A DNA stretch of 64,000 nt from Triglochin maritima (GCA_963682175.1 OY821788.1:13658001-13722000), one strand, 5' to 3'. Shown: positions 1 through 11,084, counted from the first letter of the stretch. Numbers and translations: made by a program. The notes: generated by a model not told the origin, from the sequence alone.

Positions 1-720
1 TCTCTAATTGACGAATGAGGTTGAGATTTAAAGGTTGGTCCAAAGGCTCCTGGTGCCTATCAGAGTTGAACACATGAAACTCGACACTCATGTTATCGAA
101 TGAGAGTTTCATGAGACAATTTCTACAATTAATTAAGGCGTTCGAGGTTGCCCGAAATGGTCTACCCAAAATTAAATGTATTTGAGAGTGGACATTTGCA
201 AAAGGGTTGGTATCGATGACAACAAAATATATTGGAAATATAAAATCTCCAACTTTGATGAGCACGTCCCCAATAATCCCCTTTGGGACACAAATGGATC
301 TATCTGCCAATTAGAGGGTGATCTTAGTTGGTTTCAATTCTCCCAAGTTCAACTGTTGATAAACAGAAGATGGGAAGAGGTTGACTGCTGATCCTAAATC
401 AAGCAATACGTTACTCATGCTAGTGTCCCCTATCATACACTGAATAGTAGGACACACGGGGTCCTTGTAGTTTGTGTACGTGGGATTGCACAAAAGTGAG
501 CTCACACTAACAACTAAGAATGATTTCTTAGGAACATTTGTATTCCTCTTAGTTGTGTAGAGATCTTTCAACACTTTGGCATATTGAGGTATTTGTTGGA
601 TGACATCCAACAAGGGATGTTAACCTTCACTTGTTTGAAGACCTCTAATATCTTGTCCATTTTGTCACTCTGTTTTTTGGTTAACCTAATAGGATAAAGA
701 GCTTTGGCATGTAGGTTTGC
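1..720 (-). pseudogene. Gypsy (Athila-like) gag C-terminus and protease fragment, truncated
   Basis: Reading leftwards from about 720, the minus strand encodes the gag-protease linker (VIQQIPQYAKVLKDL) and a retropepsin-like domain with the active-site region LLDLGSAVNLFP. It continues to the C-terminal ILGRPF motif (here LILGRPFRATSNAL) near position 130. A nonsense codon lies at about 311-313, where the copy at 28124-30169 has Gln (TLQFAD versus TL-stop-LAD). The same frame stays readable on either side. Normally this domain releases gag proteins in the virus-like particle. The fragment runs off the left edge and loses homology near 720-796, before SIRE-like LTR sequence. It is closest by eye to the protease at 24546-24875. 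Confidence 0.85.
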
Positions 721-797
721 CTTGCAGTCTTGGAGGAGGAGGGAGGGGGGCGAGTTTAGGCAAATCGGCTCGCCTTCCTCAGGAGTCGATGAGAAAC

Positions 798-1200
798 TTC
801 TATTGGCTTTTTGGCCTTAATCTATATTTTGATGATTAAATCAACCCAATCTTATTACAATCAATGTAGAGTAGCACACATATTGCATTGTGCTAACATC
901 TACAGGTGATCAAGACTCAAGGAAGAAAGGAAAACAAGTCAAGACATGTAATCAAGCTCTTTTGAAGACATGTATTTTGTATTTCTTTGAGTCTTTAGGA
1001 ACTTGTGTATTTTGAGCATACTTGAGCTAAAATCAACTTAAACACACACTAGGTTCCTCATAGAAGTCACACACGAAATTTCACATTATTTGGACTTCAA
1101 TAGATCACCCTAACTTAGATCGGAAAACACTAAACCTGAACCCTAACTGTCTGCCCACATTCGATCAACCGCAACAGGCCGTTCGGTCAATTTTATGCCA
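798..1200 (+). mobile_element. SIRE-like copia LTR fragment
   Basis: The start (TATTGGCTTTTTGGCCTTAA, then TTTTGATGATTAAATCAA) resembles the minus-strand start of the LTR at 36963-38487 (TGTTGGCTTTTTGGCTAATG, then TTTTGATGATTAATCAAC). Near 1150-1190 it contains degenerate GGTCGACCG-like words (CGATCAACCG, CGTTCGGTCAA), as the other copia LTRs here do. There is no TATA box and no matching second LTR. The right edge is approximate. Confidence 0.45.
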
Positions 1201-1564
1201 AATGCCAAGTTACCCCCTTAATTATCTCTCCCCTTTGACATCCATCAAAAACAAAAAAAGGACTTTAAGCATAGAATTTGGATGTCTTGTAATGAAGTTG
1301 CTCCCCCTAAATTTTGAACTTCATTACACTAATAAAAGATATAACATTTAAGCTCCCCCTATCAATAAGGCTAGATGAAAACTATGAATATGATTCAAGT
1401 TAATTTCATTTAAGTTTCAACTTAGCCTTATTCTAACATCCATTTAGAATTTGACATTTATAATCAATGGATGTGAGAAATGATTTGCAATGAATAGGGT
1501 TAATGATTTGCAATGAATTAAACATCTAAGGATATGACAGTTAAGCATATTAACTAGATTGGAG
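1201..1564 (-). other. 3' non-coding region of SIRE-like element with two polypurine tracts
   Basis: No coding sequence is visible. On the minus strand there are two runs of the AGGGGGAGC type, at 1300-1309 and 1351-1360 (plus strand GCTCCCCCTA). Such purine-rich runs in the 3' part of SIRE-type copia elements can prime plus-strand DNA synthesis. The region directly follows the gag stop codon at 1565, so the polymerase region is missing. Confidence 0.5.
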
Positions 1565-3206
1565 TTAATTTTTCAGAAAATTCAAAGATAGAAATTTTAT
1601 ACCAAACTTGAATTTGATTAGCTCCAATCTTGACTTGGTGATGCAACCGGATTCGAATTTGACGCTTTGGCTCACCCGGTCACCACCAAGTGTAGATTTA
1701 GGTACCCAAACAACTTTGGGTCCTTGAATGTTATTTTTGGGAACCCAAACCATTTTGGTTTTAGGAGCCCACACACTTGAGGAACTATGGTTAATGAACA
1801 TATGCTTGCCATTTAGTGTAGTGTGAGATACATGGTTTTTCAATTTTGAATTGTAACCAAAACCATGGTTTTGCAAGGATTGCCTTTGACTACCTAATAA
1901 CATGTTGAGCATATGAGTTCCATTTGTGAATCTTTCTAAATCTTTTCTTAATTGCAAATTACAAGCTTGAAGATTTAGTTGATGACAATCTATGGGTGTT
2001 GCTCTTAATTTATCAATATTTGATGCATTCTTTTCAAATTTAGCAATCACCTCATTCTTCTCATTCATGCATGTTTCAATTTCGCTTTGGAGATCTTTGA
2101 TTAACTTTCTAGGACTTTTGTTTTTATCACAAATGATCTCATATTGTTTAACGAAGTCATGAAATGCATTTTGAAGCTCATCATGTGTATAAGTTTCTTC
2201 ATTAACACTAGAATGTGAGCTATCACTATAATATGACTTAGTTGAGCATGAATTACTAGAGCAAGAGTTAGATTCTACCTCACTTCTTTCTTCTTGAATG
2301 GCCATGTAGCACATGTGTGCATATTCTTTCGTTGATGAAGGTATGGTTGATTTGGATGACGATGAAGACGATGAATCGTCCCATGTAGCCTTGTGAGCTT
2401 CCAACCTCTTCTCTTTTCTCTTACTCTTCTCCTTTTCTCTCCTTCTCTCCCTCCTCTCATTTTTCTTCTCCTTCTCTTTTCTCTTATTTCCACTCTCTTC
2501 CTTCTCCTTCTTTTCTCTCTTTTCACTTCTTCTACCTCTTCTTTCATTCTTTTCTCCCTTATCCTTCTGAAGGTATTTAAAGAAGTCTTTTGCTAGGGCT
2601 TCAATGTCCTCATCTTCTACACTCCTCCTTGGTTGTTCAATATTTGCATGTAATCCCAAGGTGAATTTGTTCTTGGATGCTTCCTTCTCCGTTCGATGGT
2701 TTATTTGGAGTTCATATGCCATCAAGTTTCCAATTAATTCCTCCATCTTGAGTTGGGAAAGATCGTGTGCTTCTTCAATTGCAACCACCTTATCTTCCCA
2801 ATCGTGACTTAGTGACAGGAGGAATTTCCTTGTCATTTCTCCTTCATTTAATCTTCTTCCAAGAACCAAAAGACAGTTAGTGATATCGGTGAAGCGAGTG
2901 TTCATTTAGCTTATGTTTTCACCGATTTGCATAGAAAATATTTCATCTTTATGCGTGAGGAGACTAATGCGGGTTTCCTTAGTTTTGCTATCCCCCTCAT
3001 GATGCATTTGTAGTCTATGCCAAATCTCATATGCACTAACACAACCTCTAATCGTATTATATTCACCCTCATTAAGGCCACAATACAAGATGTTCATGAT
3101 TTCGAATTCATTTCGATTTCTTTCATTTTGGGTCTTGTAAGTGAATCTAATTCATCTTCATTTGGGGGTGTGTATGGATTTTGGAGAAACATCCAATACT
3201 TGAGGT

Positions 3207-3215
3207 CATTAGAAA
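3207..3215. repeat. MULE target-site duplication, left copy
   Basis: CATTAGAAA, identical to 4998-5006 on the other side of the insertion. Both copies lie in SIRE gag coding sequence. Confidence 0.9.
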
Positions 3216-4997
3216 GGGAAATGTTTTATGAACGCAGGGCGTCACGGACGCGCTCTACGTGAATATCCATGTCAGCCCTTACGTGGCCAAAGCATGAATG
3301 CTTTTTTGTTTTTTCTTCCTGATGTCCACTCAAATCACATTAAATGCATTTCAACTCAGTTCTCTCTCTCCACCCAAATACAAATATGATGACACTCTTT
3401 CTTCTTCATTCTTTCTCTCCAGAATAAATCACCATTTCTAGCAAGATATTATGTCGAAGAAGCGTCTGATGCCGACTCCCAGGATTCTTCACAACGTAAG
3501 CAGCGTGAATGGGACGGTGCGAAGACTTCCCGATGTTCTTGTCAGCGTTAGCATCGTGAATGTTCTTCCCTATTTTTTTCCTAAACGTAATTCTTGTGGG
3601 GTAAAATATACAATGGGAGGTTTGTTGAGTTTGTGCGGGGGTGGCAGGGGGCGGCAGCCCCTGCGGGGGACGTTTTTTTGTTTTGACATCATATTATTGC
3701 ATTCCATATATTGATTCGTTTATTCCGACAATAATGAAGCCATATATCATTCCGGACTGCAAATACACTTATTCCGATTCCGGACAGCAAATACACTTAT
3801 TCCGGACAGCAAATCCACTTATTCCGGACAAACTCTATGTTCTGTTTCTGGACACACTTTATTTTTAAACCGGACAACAAATACATTTATTCCGGACAAC
3901 AAATACACTTATTCCGGACAGCAAATACACTTATTCCGGACAAACTTTCTGTTCCGTTTCTGGACACACTTTCTTCTTATTCTGGACAACTACACTTATT
4001 CCGGACTGCAAATACACTTATTCCGGACATCAAATACACTTATTCCGGACAACAAATCAACTTATTCCGGACAAACTTTATGTTCCGTTTCTGGACACAC
4101 TTTATTCTTAAACCGGACAACAAATACACTTAGTCCGGACAACAAATACACTTATTCCGGACAGCAAATACACTTATTCCGGACAAACTTTCTGTTCCGT
4201 TTCTGGACATACTTTCTTCTTATTCTGGACAACTACACTTATTCCGGACTGCAAATACGCTTATTCCGGACAACAAATACACTTATTCCGGACAACAAAT
4301 CAACTTATTCCGGACAAACTTTATGTTTCGTTTCTGGACACACTTTATTCTTAAACCGGACAACAAATACACTTATTCCGGACAACAAATACACTTATTC
4401 CGGACAGCAAATACACTTATTCCGGACAAACTTTCTGTTCCGTTTCTGGACACACTTTCTTCTTATTTTGGACAACTACACTTATTCCGGACTGCAAATA
4501 CACTTATTCCGGACAACAAATCAACTTATTCCGGACAAACTTTATGTTCCGTTTCTGGACACACTTTATTCTTAAACCGGACAACAAATACACTTAGTCC
4601 GGACAACAAATACACTTATTCCGGACAGCAATATACACTTATTCCGGACATACACATAACGTAAACAGGACAAACACATAATGTAAACTGCACACACATA
4701 AAGTAAGCTAGACAAATTAAGTTGATCCAACGTAAAACTTAAAAACAAATATTTTATTATGATAAGTGTGGGCTCTGCACGAATAATGAGACTGCACGAT
4801 GTCCTAGGGTCTGCACACTGTCTTATCTGTGTATTGGGAAATGAATTGTTCAACTTAAAGAACCGGCGTTTTTTAAAAAGACCAAAACACGCAAAGAGAA
4901 ATTTCGCTGACTGGACGCTGATTCAAAGAAAAATATCTGAGCTGTACAGATCCACGTAAGGCGCGTCCGTGACGCGCGCGTCCGTCTATCACGGCTC
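3216..4997. mobile_element. Non-autonomous Mutator-like element (MULE)
   Basis: The 1,782-bp insertion splits a copia gag. It is flanked by a 9-bp direct repeat, CATTAGAAA, at 3207-3215 and 4998-5006; this length is typical of Mutator-like elements. The ends are inverted repeats of about 45 bp with a 15-bp perfect core, GCGTCACGGACGCGC, at 3239-3253 and inverted at 4961-4975. No transposase is visible. The left interior (3330-3660) has a pyrimidine-rich stretch, a short open stretch around 3451-3520 and a G-rich run near 3636-3670, possibly captured host DNA. The right interior is a tandem array. The precise break in the gag reading frame fixes the insertion site. Confidence 0.85.
3762..4655 (+). 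repeat. Tandem array: ~22-bp unit in ~243-bp higher-order repeat
   Basis: The basic unit is about 22 bp, CGGACAACAAATACACTTATTC, with A/G and other single-base variants. Units are grouped. The landmark AAACTTTATGTTCCG(TTTCTGG) recurs near 3830, 4073, 4316 and 4538, giving spacings of about 243, 243 and 222 bp, so the last period lacks one basic unit. The long open frames through it arise because the repeat lacks stop codons in some frames; they are not genes. The array lies wholly inside the MULE. Confidence 0.9.
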
Positions 4998-5006
4998 CAT
5001 TAGAAA
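4998..5006. repeat. MULE target-site duplication, right copy
   Basis: CATTAGAAA, identical to 3207-3215. Confidence 0.9.
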
Positions 5007-5150
5007 TAAGGAAAATCTTCATCCTATTCTTCCAATAATCATAGTTAGACCCATTTAGCAACGGAGGTCGAGTTGTGCAAAATCCCTCTACGTGATTAGA
5101 TGCACTAGCCATGCTAAAGATACGATTAAGTATACGATTTAGCGCACAAG

Positions 5151-5162
5151 GCTCTGATACCA
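5151..5162 (-). promoter_or_regulatory. Primer binding site (tRNA-iMet) of SIRE-like element
   Basis: On the minus strand this reads TGGTATCAGAGC, complementary to the 3' end of plant initiator tRNA-Met, the usual copia primer. It lies two bases from the LTR end and about 40 bp before the gag ATG. Confidence 0.9.
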
Positions 5163-5690
5163 AATGTAGGATCGTGTGGGTTATGGGTCCACTAATCACT
5201 TTTAAACTAATTACCTACTCGTTTTATCGATCGAGTTATATGCAGCGGAATTTAAACAACTAAACGAGCAAGTAAGAAATATGCAAACCACAATGGACGC
5301 CGGGGGTTTTTACAGAGGTTCGGCCACAGCCTACGTCCTCTCTTGCAAGCTCCGCTCGACACTTCGAGCTCCGCTCACGTCTTCACTATCCACTCCCCGT
5401 TCCGGGACGGGAGAGAACGCCTTTTACAAAACAAACTCCGTGAACAACCTCGCGAGCTTGACTTTCTTCTCTCACAATCCGAGAGGAACACTTCGGGCTT
5501 TCACCGAAGTCCTTGCTTCTATTACAACTGAGAACTTGAGTGGAATACACTCTCTAACTTGAGCACACTTGAGAAAGATTGGAATTGAGACTAAAGTGTG
5601 GAAATTGGAGGCTTTGAGTGTTTGGGATTCTCTCTAATGTTTGGGACAAGTTTGTAGTGGGAGAGTTGTGTTAAAATGTGTTTTACAACT

Positions 5691-5700
5691 CCTTATATAG
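5691..5700 (-). promoter_or_regulatory. TATA box of SIRE-like LTR
   Basis: Minus strand CTATATAAGG. It lies downstream, in the LTR sense, of the palindrome cluster and about 525 bp from the LTR 3' end. Confidence 0.6.
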
Positions 5701-5795
5701 GCATTAGAGAGAATAGAGCCGTTGGGATTGATTGGGTATGAGTTGATGCGTGATTACACAAAACAGAACCTGTAGGACCCAATTCTGGATGAAAT

Positions 5796-5976
5796 CGGTC
5801 AACCGGATCAGGATGAACGGTCGACCGTTAGGCAGTTTTGCACTAAGTTCGGTCGACCGCCCAACGCTACGACTTAGGTACACTTAAGTGATCGGTCGAA
5901 CACCTAAAGGGAAATGGTCGACCGATTTGTACCAGGCACTTTGGGGTTGACAAACAAATAGATATTCGGTCGACCG
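5796..5976. repeat. CGGTCGACCG palindrome cluster in SIRE-like LTR
   Basis: Exact or near copies of the self-complementary 10-mer lie near 5796, 5818, 5848, 5890, 5920 and 5966, irregularly spaced. They sit about 100-280 bp upstream of the TATA box in the LTR sense. Confidence 0.8.
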
Positions 5977-6003
5977 GAAATATAAAACGTTCAATCAAGT
6001 TTT

Positions 6004-6021
6004 TGACGCCGTTGCCGGGGA
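6004..6021 (+). promoter_or_regulatory. Primer binding site (tRNA-Asp) of a gypsy element, one mismatch
   Basis: TGACGCCGTTGCCGGGGA differs by one base from the complement of plant tRNA-Asp (TGGCGCC...), the primer of Athila-type gypsy elements. It is preceded by the LTR end (CGTTCAATCA, 5988-5997). Only about 21 bp of that LTR survive. Confidence 0.85.
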
Positions 6022-7202
6022 GGTGCCAGTCCAGACTCTTGTTTGGACGATTCGAGTGGATTTAATTTTTGTTTTGTAGTTTTTCTTTGTTTCAGGAGAC
6101 TTAGAGTCGAAAGTAGAGACATCTGGAAAAATTTGGAGGAAAGGTGGGCAGTTTGGACCGCCAATCAGCAGCCTGAGACTGCCAATTGGAGGTCTGGTGA
6201 GCTGCGTTTGCCTTCTTATTTCTTTCTCGTGTTGCCATAATTGATCTAGTAATCTGGGACTCAATTTTGCATGTTTTGACTCTTAGATTGTTCCCAGATT
6301 AATAATCAACGTCCCTTAAGCAACTTGGACCCTAAAACTCAAAGCAAAAGATTAGGCATTCTTTTTGTTTAGCTCATGCATCATGTATGTTACTTAGGCA
6401 TTTAGATTGCCTTTTCTCTTAGCTTTCTTTTATGTTGCTGAGTGCTGGAGTGAGGTACGCACCTTCTACTCTCATTCATGCATTTCATATGAACATGCAT
6501 TAGTTAGTAGGAAGTGCATTGCAACAAGTGTGAGTTGAGCGTTTGTTTGGAGAGTTGATTGCTAGATTAGGACTCCAAAACGCTACTAAGGAGGGGCTGT
6601 CCCATAAAAGATAAGGTGGGGGATTTCATCACCCTTTCCTTCGCCCCAAAAACCACACTAATCAAGAGCCTAATTTTAAAATCAAGTAGACATTGGCCTT
6701 AAGGAATTCGGACGCATTAGGAGAGTGATCAGGTCCCGACCGTTATAACCTGATCGGCGTTGCCCACTTTGTCGATAGTAGGAGAGACGAGATCTCCAGA
6801 TCTTGACTCACTTGCTGGGCTTTGTGGTCCTCGTTGTAGGGAGGTGAGGCGTGTTGAGGCCGTGTGACCTCGCAGTTAGGCGTCGTCTAGCTGTAAGGAC
6901 CTATAGCGACCTTAGGATTACTTGAGCCTTGTTTGCTTGTGTGCTTCTACCTGTACCCATCCGCCGTAGCATAAGGACTTCTTCCTTTCTCTCCTGAGTC
7001 ATTCTTTCTCTCCTGTGTCCCCCCGTCTTCTCCTCTACCGTAGATTCTTTGTTAAAAATTTTTTGGTGTGTGTTCACCTTTGTGCAAGCTTTCGTGGACA
7101 CGAGACGAGAGTGATCGTTTGACGAGGAGCGTTGTCAATCCGGCTTCGGTTATTGATTTCTCGACACCTTCCTCCTCTCGTGTCGCACATAGTTCGGGTT
7201 CG
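6022..7202 (+). other. Gypsy 5' leader with palindromes and a possible intron
   Basis: This is the untranslated leader between primer site and gag. A degenerate pair of the element palindrome lies at 6156-6195. It is followed by a splice-donor-like CTGGTGAG (GT at 6197-6198). A pyrimidine-rich tract ends in CTACCGTAG at 7043, a plausible acceptor. The block at 6607-6660 (AAAGATAAGGTGGGGGATTT and following) recurs in the leaders of the other three gypsy elements. Splicing is inferred, not shown. Confidence 0.6.
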
Positions 7203-8770
7203 ATGGCTGCTAATTTCCACGAGGAGGAGCAGTTGCTGGACCCACCTGAGCGTCCTGTTGTCGTTCCCATACCTCTACGTGATCGATGCTACCTGAGCCC
7301 TACAACTCTACCCTCATGCATCGTATTACCAGAGGCTAATGGGAACCATTTTGAGGTTAAGCCTCAGTTTATTTCCATGCTCCCTCGCTTCACTGGGAAG
7401 GGTGACCCCTATATCTTTCTCAGGGAATTTGAGGAGGTCTGTGCTATGTTCAAGCTGCAACAACATAGCACAGACTCCATCCATCTTAGGCTCGTTCCTT
7501 TTGCACTAAAGGATGACGCCAAGAAGTGGTTGTACAGCAACCAGGCGAATGTCTTTAAGACTTGGGACGAGTTTCAATTTGCATTCCTCAAGAAGTACTT
7601 TCCAAATCATCGGACTCAAAAATTGAGGAACAAAAACAATTCGTTCTATAACAGGAGACCGAACCATTCCATGCATACTTAGAGAGGTTCAAGGAGCTAC
7701 TATCCTCATGCCCTCACCATGGCATCGAGTTGTGGCACCTTTGTCAGATTGTTTATGAGGGTCTTCACATCCCGTCAAGAACGCTCCTTGAGTCCATGTG
7801 TCAAGGAGAGTTCTTGGGAAAGGATGAAAGGGAGGCATGGGCTTTCCTAGAAGACCTTGCTGAGAAAACCATACAATGGGAGAGTCTGAGGGAACCACCT
7901 GCATCATCTAGCATAGGAGCGAGGATCGCGAATGCAAACTCGACTAGATCGGGTGCCGCATTTGTTGTCGATACCACTACGGCCACTGAGGCGCGCATGG
8001 CGGCCTTAATGCGCCGTATGGATTCGATTGAGCTCCAAAACCAACATGTTGCACCTCACATGTCCCCATCTAGTCCAGTTCCCTGTCATTCATGTGGTAG
8101 GATAGGTCATGTAGAAAGCGAGTGTGTGTCTATTCCTCCTGAGATGGAGCGTGTCAACGCCATCTATGACAGAGCTAGGAATGACCCATACTCATCATCT
8201 TATAATCCTGGATGGAGGAACCACCCCAATTTTTCATGGAACCAAACTAATGCCCAGAGTGGTCCTTCAAACTCCTCTAGACCACCTTACCAATTACACC
8301 AACTTCCCATGCATGCACAATCCTATCAGCCACCCCAAGCGCAAACCACCAATCAATCGGGTTTCCCAAATTCCAATAATACGGAAACCCAAGTCAATTC
8401 GCTTGAGACCTTGACTCGTGGACTTGAAAACTCAATGAATTTTTTTTTGTCAACCACGAGTCAAGTTCTCACTTCAAATCAGCAGACCATCAAATCTCTA
8501 GAGCTTCAGTCTGTACATGAGAGAGAGAGGGTCTTTGCCTAGCTAGCCTGAGGCTAACCCCCGTATGTACCAGCAACAACACATGCAAAATGAGAATTTG
8601 GTACCTCGGGGGAGGCAAGTGAACCATGTGGAGGAACATGTTCACCATGTCAATGTCATTGTTACCTTAAGGAATGGAAAACAGGTTGACAATCACATTT
8701 CCTTGCCACACCCACCACCATCTAAGCAACCCCTCAGTAGGAATGGTGGTGAAGAAGAGGCTGAGGGTGA
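7203..8770 (+). pseudogene. Gypsy (Athila-like) gag, frameshifted and truncated
   Basis: The first natural ATG is at 7203 (MAANFHEEEQ). The retrotransposon gag core follows: FTGKGDPYIFLREFEEVC and LKDDAKKWLYS. One frameshift lies near 7650; the frame resumes with LCQIVYEGL and EAWAFLEDLAEKT. Near 8085 is an intact CCHC zinc knuckle, CHSCGRIGHVESEC (C-X2-C-X4-H-X4-C), which would bind RNA in the capsid. A second break lies near 8540. The gag stops in its acidic linker (GGEEEAEG) at about 8770, where LTR sequence of the opposite orientation begins. Protease and pol are absent. It is the same family as the gag at 32521-34306. Confidence 0.9.
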
Positions 8771-9269
8771 CAATCCCCCGGTATGGGACTAAACGTATAC
8801 CAAAAATATACTAAATAGAACCTAATACATGACCCGCCAAAGTCTTAGCAGATCCAGACCAAAACCGACCGCCAATCGGCGGTCTTGGACCACCAATTGG
8901 TAGTCTATATTGTCTGGATCTTGCCTCATTTTGGAGTGTGGTTGTCTGGCTTCATGTCTTTATATGTTATGCATCCAAATAGGTTGTTGGAGCTCAGGAC
9001 CGAATCGAATTGCCAAAATACTCCTCATGATGGTGTGGAGTTTCTTGATTTGCTCATTGGTCCTTTGGGCTTACATCCGGGTCATTCCCTCTTGCATCTT
9101 AGTCCCCAGGTCTTGCAACTTGGTCTTTTTCTTGGTTTTGAGTCCTTTTTGTGCCTCTTCTACTGAAACCTGCTTATTCCTGAAAAACATTAAACTCGTT
9201 ACGTAGCATTGTTTAGGTGAAAGATAACGAATATAAAACACAAATGTATGCATGATATGATGTCAATAA
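8771..9269 (-). mobile_element. Gypsy LTR fragment a (U3 part)
   Basis: Minus-strand LTR portion from just upstream of the TATA region (CCCGGTATGGGACTAAAC) to the LTR start (TGT/ATTGACATCA in the minus sense, at 9269). It holds a palindrome pair at 8867-8905. It begins inside gag sequence at a short shared word (GACAATCC), consistent with recombination. Near-identical to 11887-12385. Confidence 0.8.
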
Positions 9270-9426
9270 GTAGTAACACTTCGTATTAGGAGTCGGAGAT
9301 TTCAAAGAATTCACCTTTGAGGCATTCTCATGAGCCCCTCCCACTCCACTTCCCTTCAACACCTTTTTGGCCAATTTGTTTTTGCCTTTACCTTTGGTGA
9401 TCGTCCTGCTCCCACCATGAAAGTCT
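9270..9426 (-). pseudogene. Captured copia gag fragment, copy 1
   Basis: The minus strand encodes about 50 residues matching the basic region before the zinc knuckle of copia gag. The match is to H gag around KKITKGKDKF to TPNTEC (58590-58715). The scrap sits directly at the LTR terminus, between two gypsy LTR pieces. The same scrap with the same flanks recurs at 12386-12542. Confidence 0.75.
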
Positions 9427-10912
9427 AGGATGCGGCAAGTATGCGTCGTGTCCAGGAGGAGGTGTGTCGACTCTGGTTCTTTAGAAATCGAGTGGGAAAA
9501 GAGGGGAGAAGGAATTGATTTTGCTTTGCTAGACTAAACTAAACTAGTAAGCACGAACAAGTAAATGAAAGTCCACAACAATGAAACTAAACTAACTAAG
9601 AGAAGAAGCTGAAATTGAGAAATGGAAACCCCTAAGGGGTGGAGTGTGTGCACATATGAAGTGAAATAAGTGAGGAACGATGCATGTGATCATGTATGTG
9701 TGTTATGTGTGTGTCTTCATGCATAGGAAGTGTCTAACGGTGTGGCAAAACCTATCAATCCATTCACACAATGTATCAACAATTACTACTTTATTAACAT
9801 AAGACTAGGCTCAGCATGAGAGGTGTCTAAATGTTATGGCAAGACTCATCAAAAACCATGAACTCATGTGAAGAATAAGGCTAAGCATGGGGAGTGTCTA
9901 AATCTTATGGCAAAACCCATCAAACAAAGTTTTTTCAATCAATCAAACAAGCAAACACAAATACAAACATATAACTAATATGTAGCATATTCAACATGAA
10001 ATTTCAGTCAATAAACATGAGAAAACTAAGCATGGGAAGTGCCTTATCTTATGGCAAAACCCATCAAAATCCTCCAACATGTAGATGATTAAAATACCCC
10101 CAATGAACATACAAACATGCAAGTCTACACAATCAAAAATTCATCAAACATTCAAACTTCACGACATATATGTGCATCATCTCCACCCCCAAAGGGGATG
10201 AAACTTCTCACTAATGATTAAGAAAACAAAACAAAACGAAATTAAACTTAGCATGCAAGAATTAAAAGAGACAATAGGAAACTAACTAAAACAAATATTT
10301 TATTAATATGACTCACATTACAAGTAGCATTATTCTCCACTTGAGTTTTGCTTCAATGCTTTATACCAAGCAATGGGTTGAATACAAAAGGAGAGGAAGA
10401 GATCTATTTATAGGCATGAAAAAGGTAACCGGGGACAATCCCCCGGTATGGGACTAAACGCATACTATAAATTGACATAAAACAACATAATACACGACCC
10501 ACTCAACCATGAAACCTTCGAAAATTTGGACTGCCAATTGGCAGTCCAGATAGATTTGATGGAATTTGGATTTCGGTGGTTGGTATGTGGCTTGATTTCT
10601 TGATGTTTTATGAACCCGATTGGGTTGTTGATGTTTGAGCCCGGATCTAATTGCCAAAATACTCCTCATACTGGTGTGGAGTTTCTTGATTTCCTCATTA
10701 GTCCTTTTAGTTTTACATCCGGATCCTTCTCTCTTGCACCTCAGTCCACGAGTCTTGAAACTTCGTCATTTTTCTTGCTTTTAAGTCCTTTTTAGTCTCT
10801 TCTTCTCAAACTTGTTTATTCTTGAAACTGAAACATAATCGTTACGTAGCATTGCTTAGGCTAAAAATAAAGGATATAAGACACAAATGAATGCATGAAA
10901 TGATGTCAATCA
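9427..10912 (-). mobile_element. Gypsy LTR copy b, nearly complete
   Basis: Starts inside the U5 end (roughly 50 bp short of the primer-adjacent terminus) at the junction with the copia gag scrap. It ends at GATGTCAATCA (10912), i.e. TGATTGACATC in the minus sense. It includes the TATA region near 10408 (CTATTTATAGGC), an inverted repeat CCGGGGACAATCCCCCGG (10428-10446) and a single palindrome GGACTGCCAATTGGCAGTCC (10528-10547). Confidence 0.8.
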
Positions 10913-11084
10913 AATACCCCCACACCTAACTTTCGCTTGTCCCGAGCAAAACAAAGAAAGGAAAAAAATGAAAGAAATGAAAAGGCATATGAAAAAACAG
11001 GGAAATCCTAGCTCATTTTCGTAAGAATCACGGATGCACTTAGCACGTGCAAAAAATTGTTAAACCTCCTTGTCACAAAGGAAG
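10913..11084 (-). other. Gypsy polypurine tract and 3' non-coding stub
   Basis: Plus strand AATACCCCCACACCT at 10913-10927 is the complement of the polypurine tract abutting LTR b. The sequence to about 11084 (the 'tcccgagcaaaac' and 'cttagcacgtgcaa' stretches) matches the last ~170 bp before the 3' LTR in element B (21675-21855, opposite strand). Confidence 0.7.

Larger units (their letters stand above)
1565..5112 (-). pseudogene. SIRE-like copia gag, interrupted by a MULE
   Basis: The gag starts at the ATG at 5112-5110 (MASASNHVEGFC), shortly after the primer site, and reads RPPLLNGSNYDYWKNRMKIF, the usual N-terminus of copia gag. A DNA transposon (3216-4997) interrupts it. It resumes at 3206 (LKYWMFLQNPYTPPNEDE), shifts frame near 3097, then shows the UBN2 gag core (YEIWHRLQMHHEGDSKTKET). 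A nonsense codon at 2908-2906 is followed by the open stretch 2905-1565. The C-terminal half has a Glu/Lys/Arg-rich segment (about 2400-2570), a Ser-rich stretch and VWVPK repeats typical of SIRE gag. I see no CCHC zinc knuckle. Pol does not follow. Non-functional. Confidence 0.85.
5165..5976 (-). mobile_element. 5' LTR of SIRE-like copia, truncated
   Basis: The LTR ends (minus sense) in CCTACA at 5165, next to the primer site. It carries a TATA box (5691-5700) and a cluster of CGGTCGACCG palindromes (about 5796-5970). Its 5' part is missing: at about 5976 it passes directly into the last 21 bp of a gypsy LTR (5977-5997). Confidence 0.8.

Noticed and set aside
2393..2807. Plus-strand Leu/Ser/Phe-rich frames opposite the SIRE gag
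   Set aside because: Antisense of the Glu/Lys/Arg-rich gag segment; apparent hydrophobicity is a codon-complement artefact.
3762..4655. CRISPR-like regular repeats
   Set aside because: There are no unique spacers; the units are directly contiguous and lie in a plant DNA transposon.
3641..4664. Open frames of 75-113 aa across the tandem array, with repeated 'TYSGQQIHLFRTAN'-like units
   Set aside because: They follow from the repeat unit lacking stops in several frames. No start context, no homology, and the frame changes between periods.
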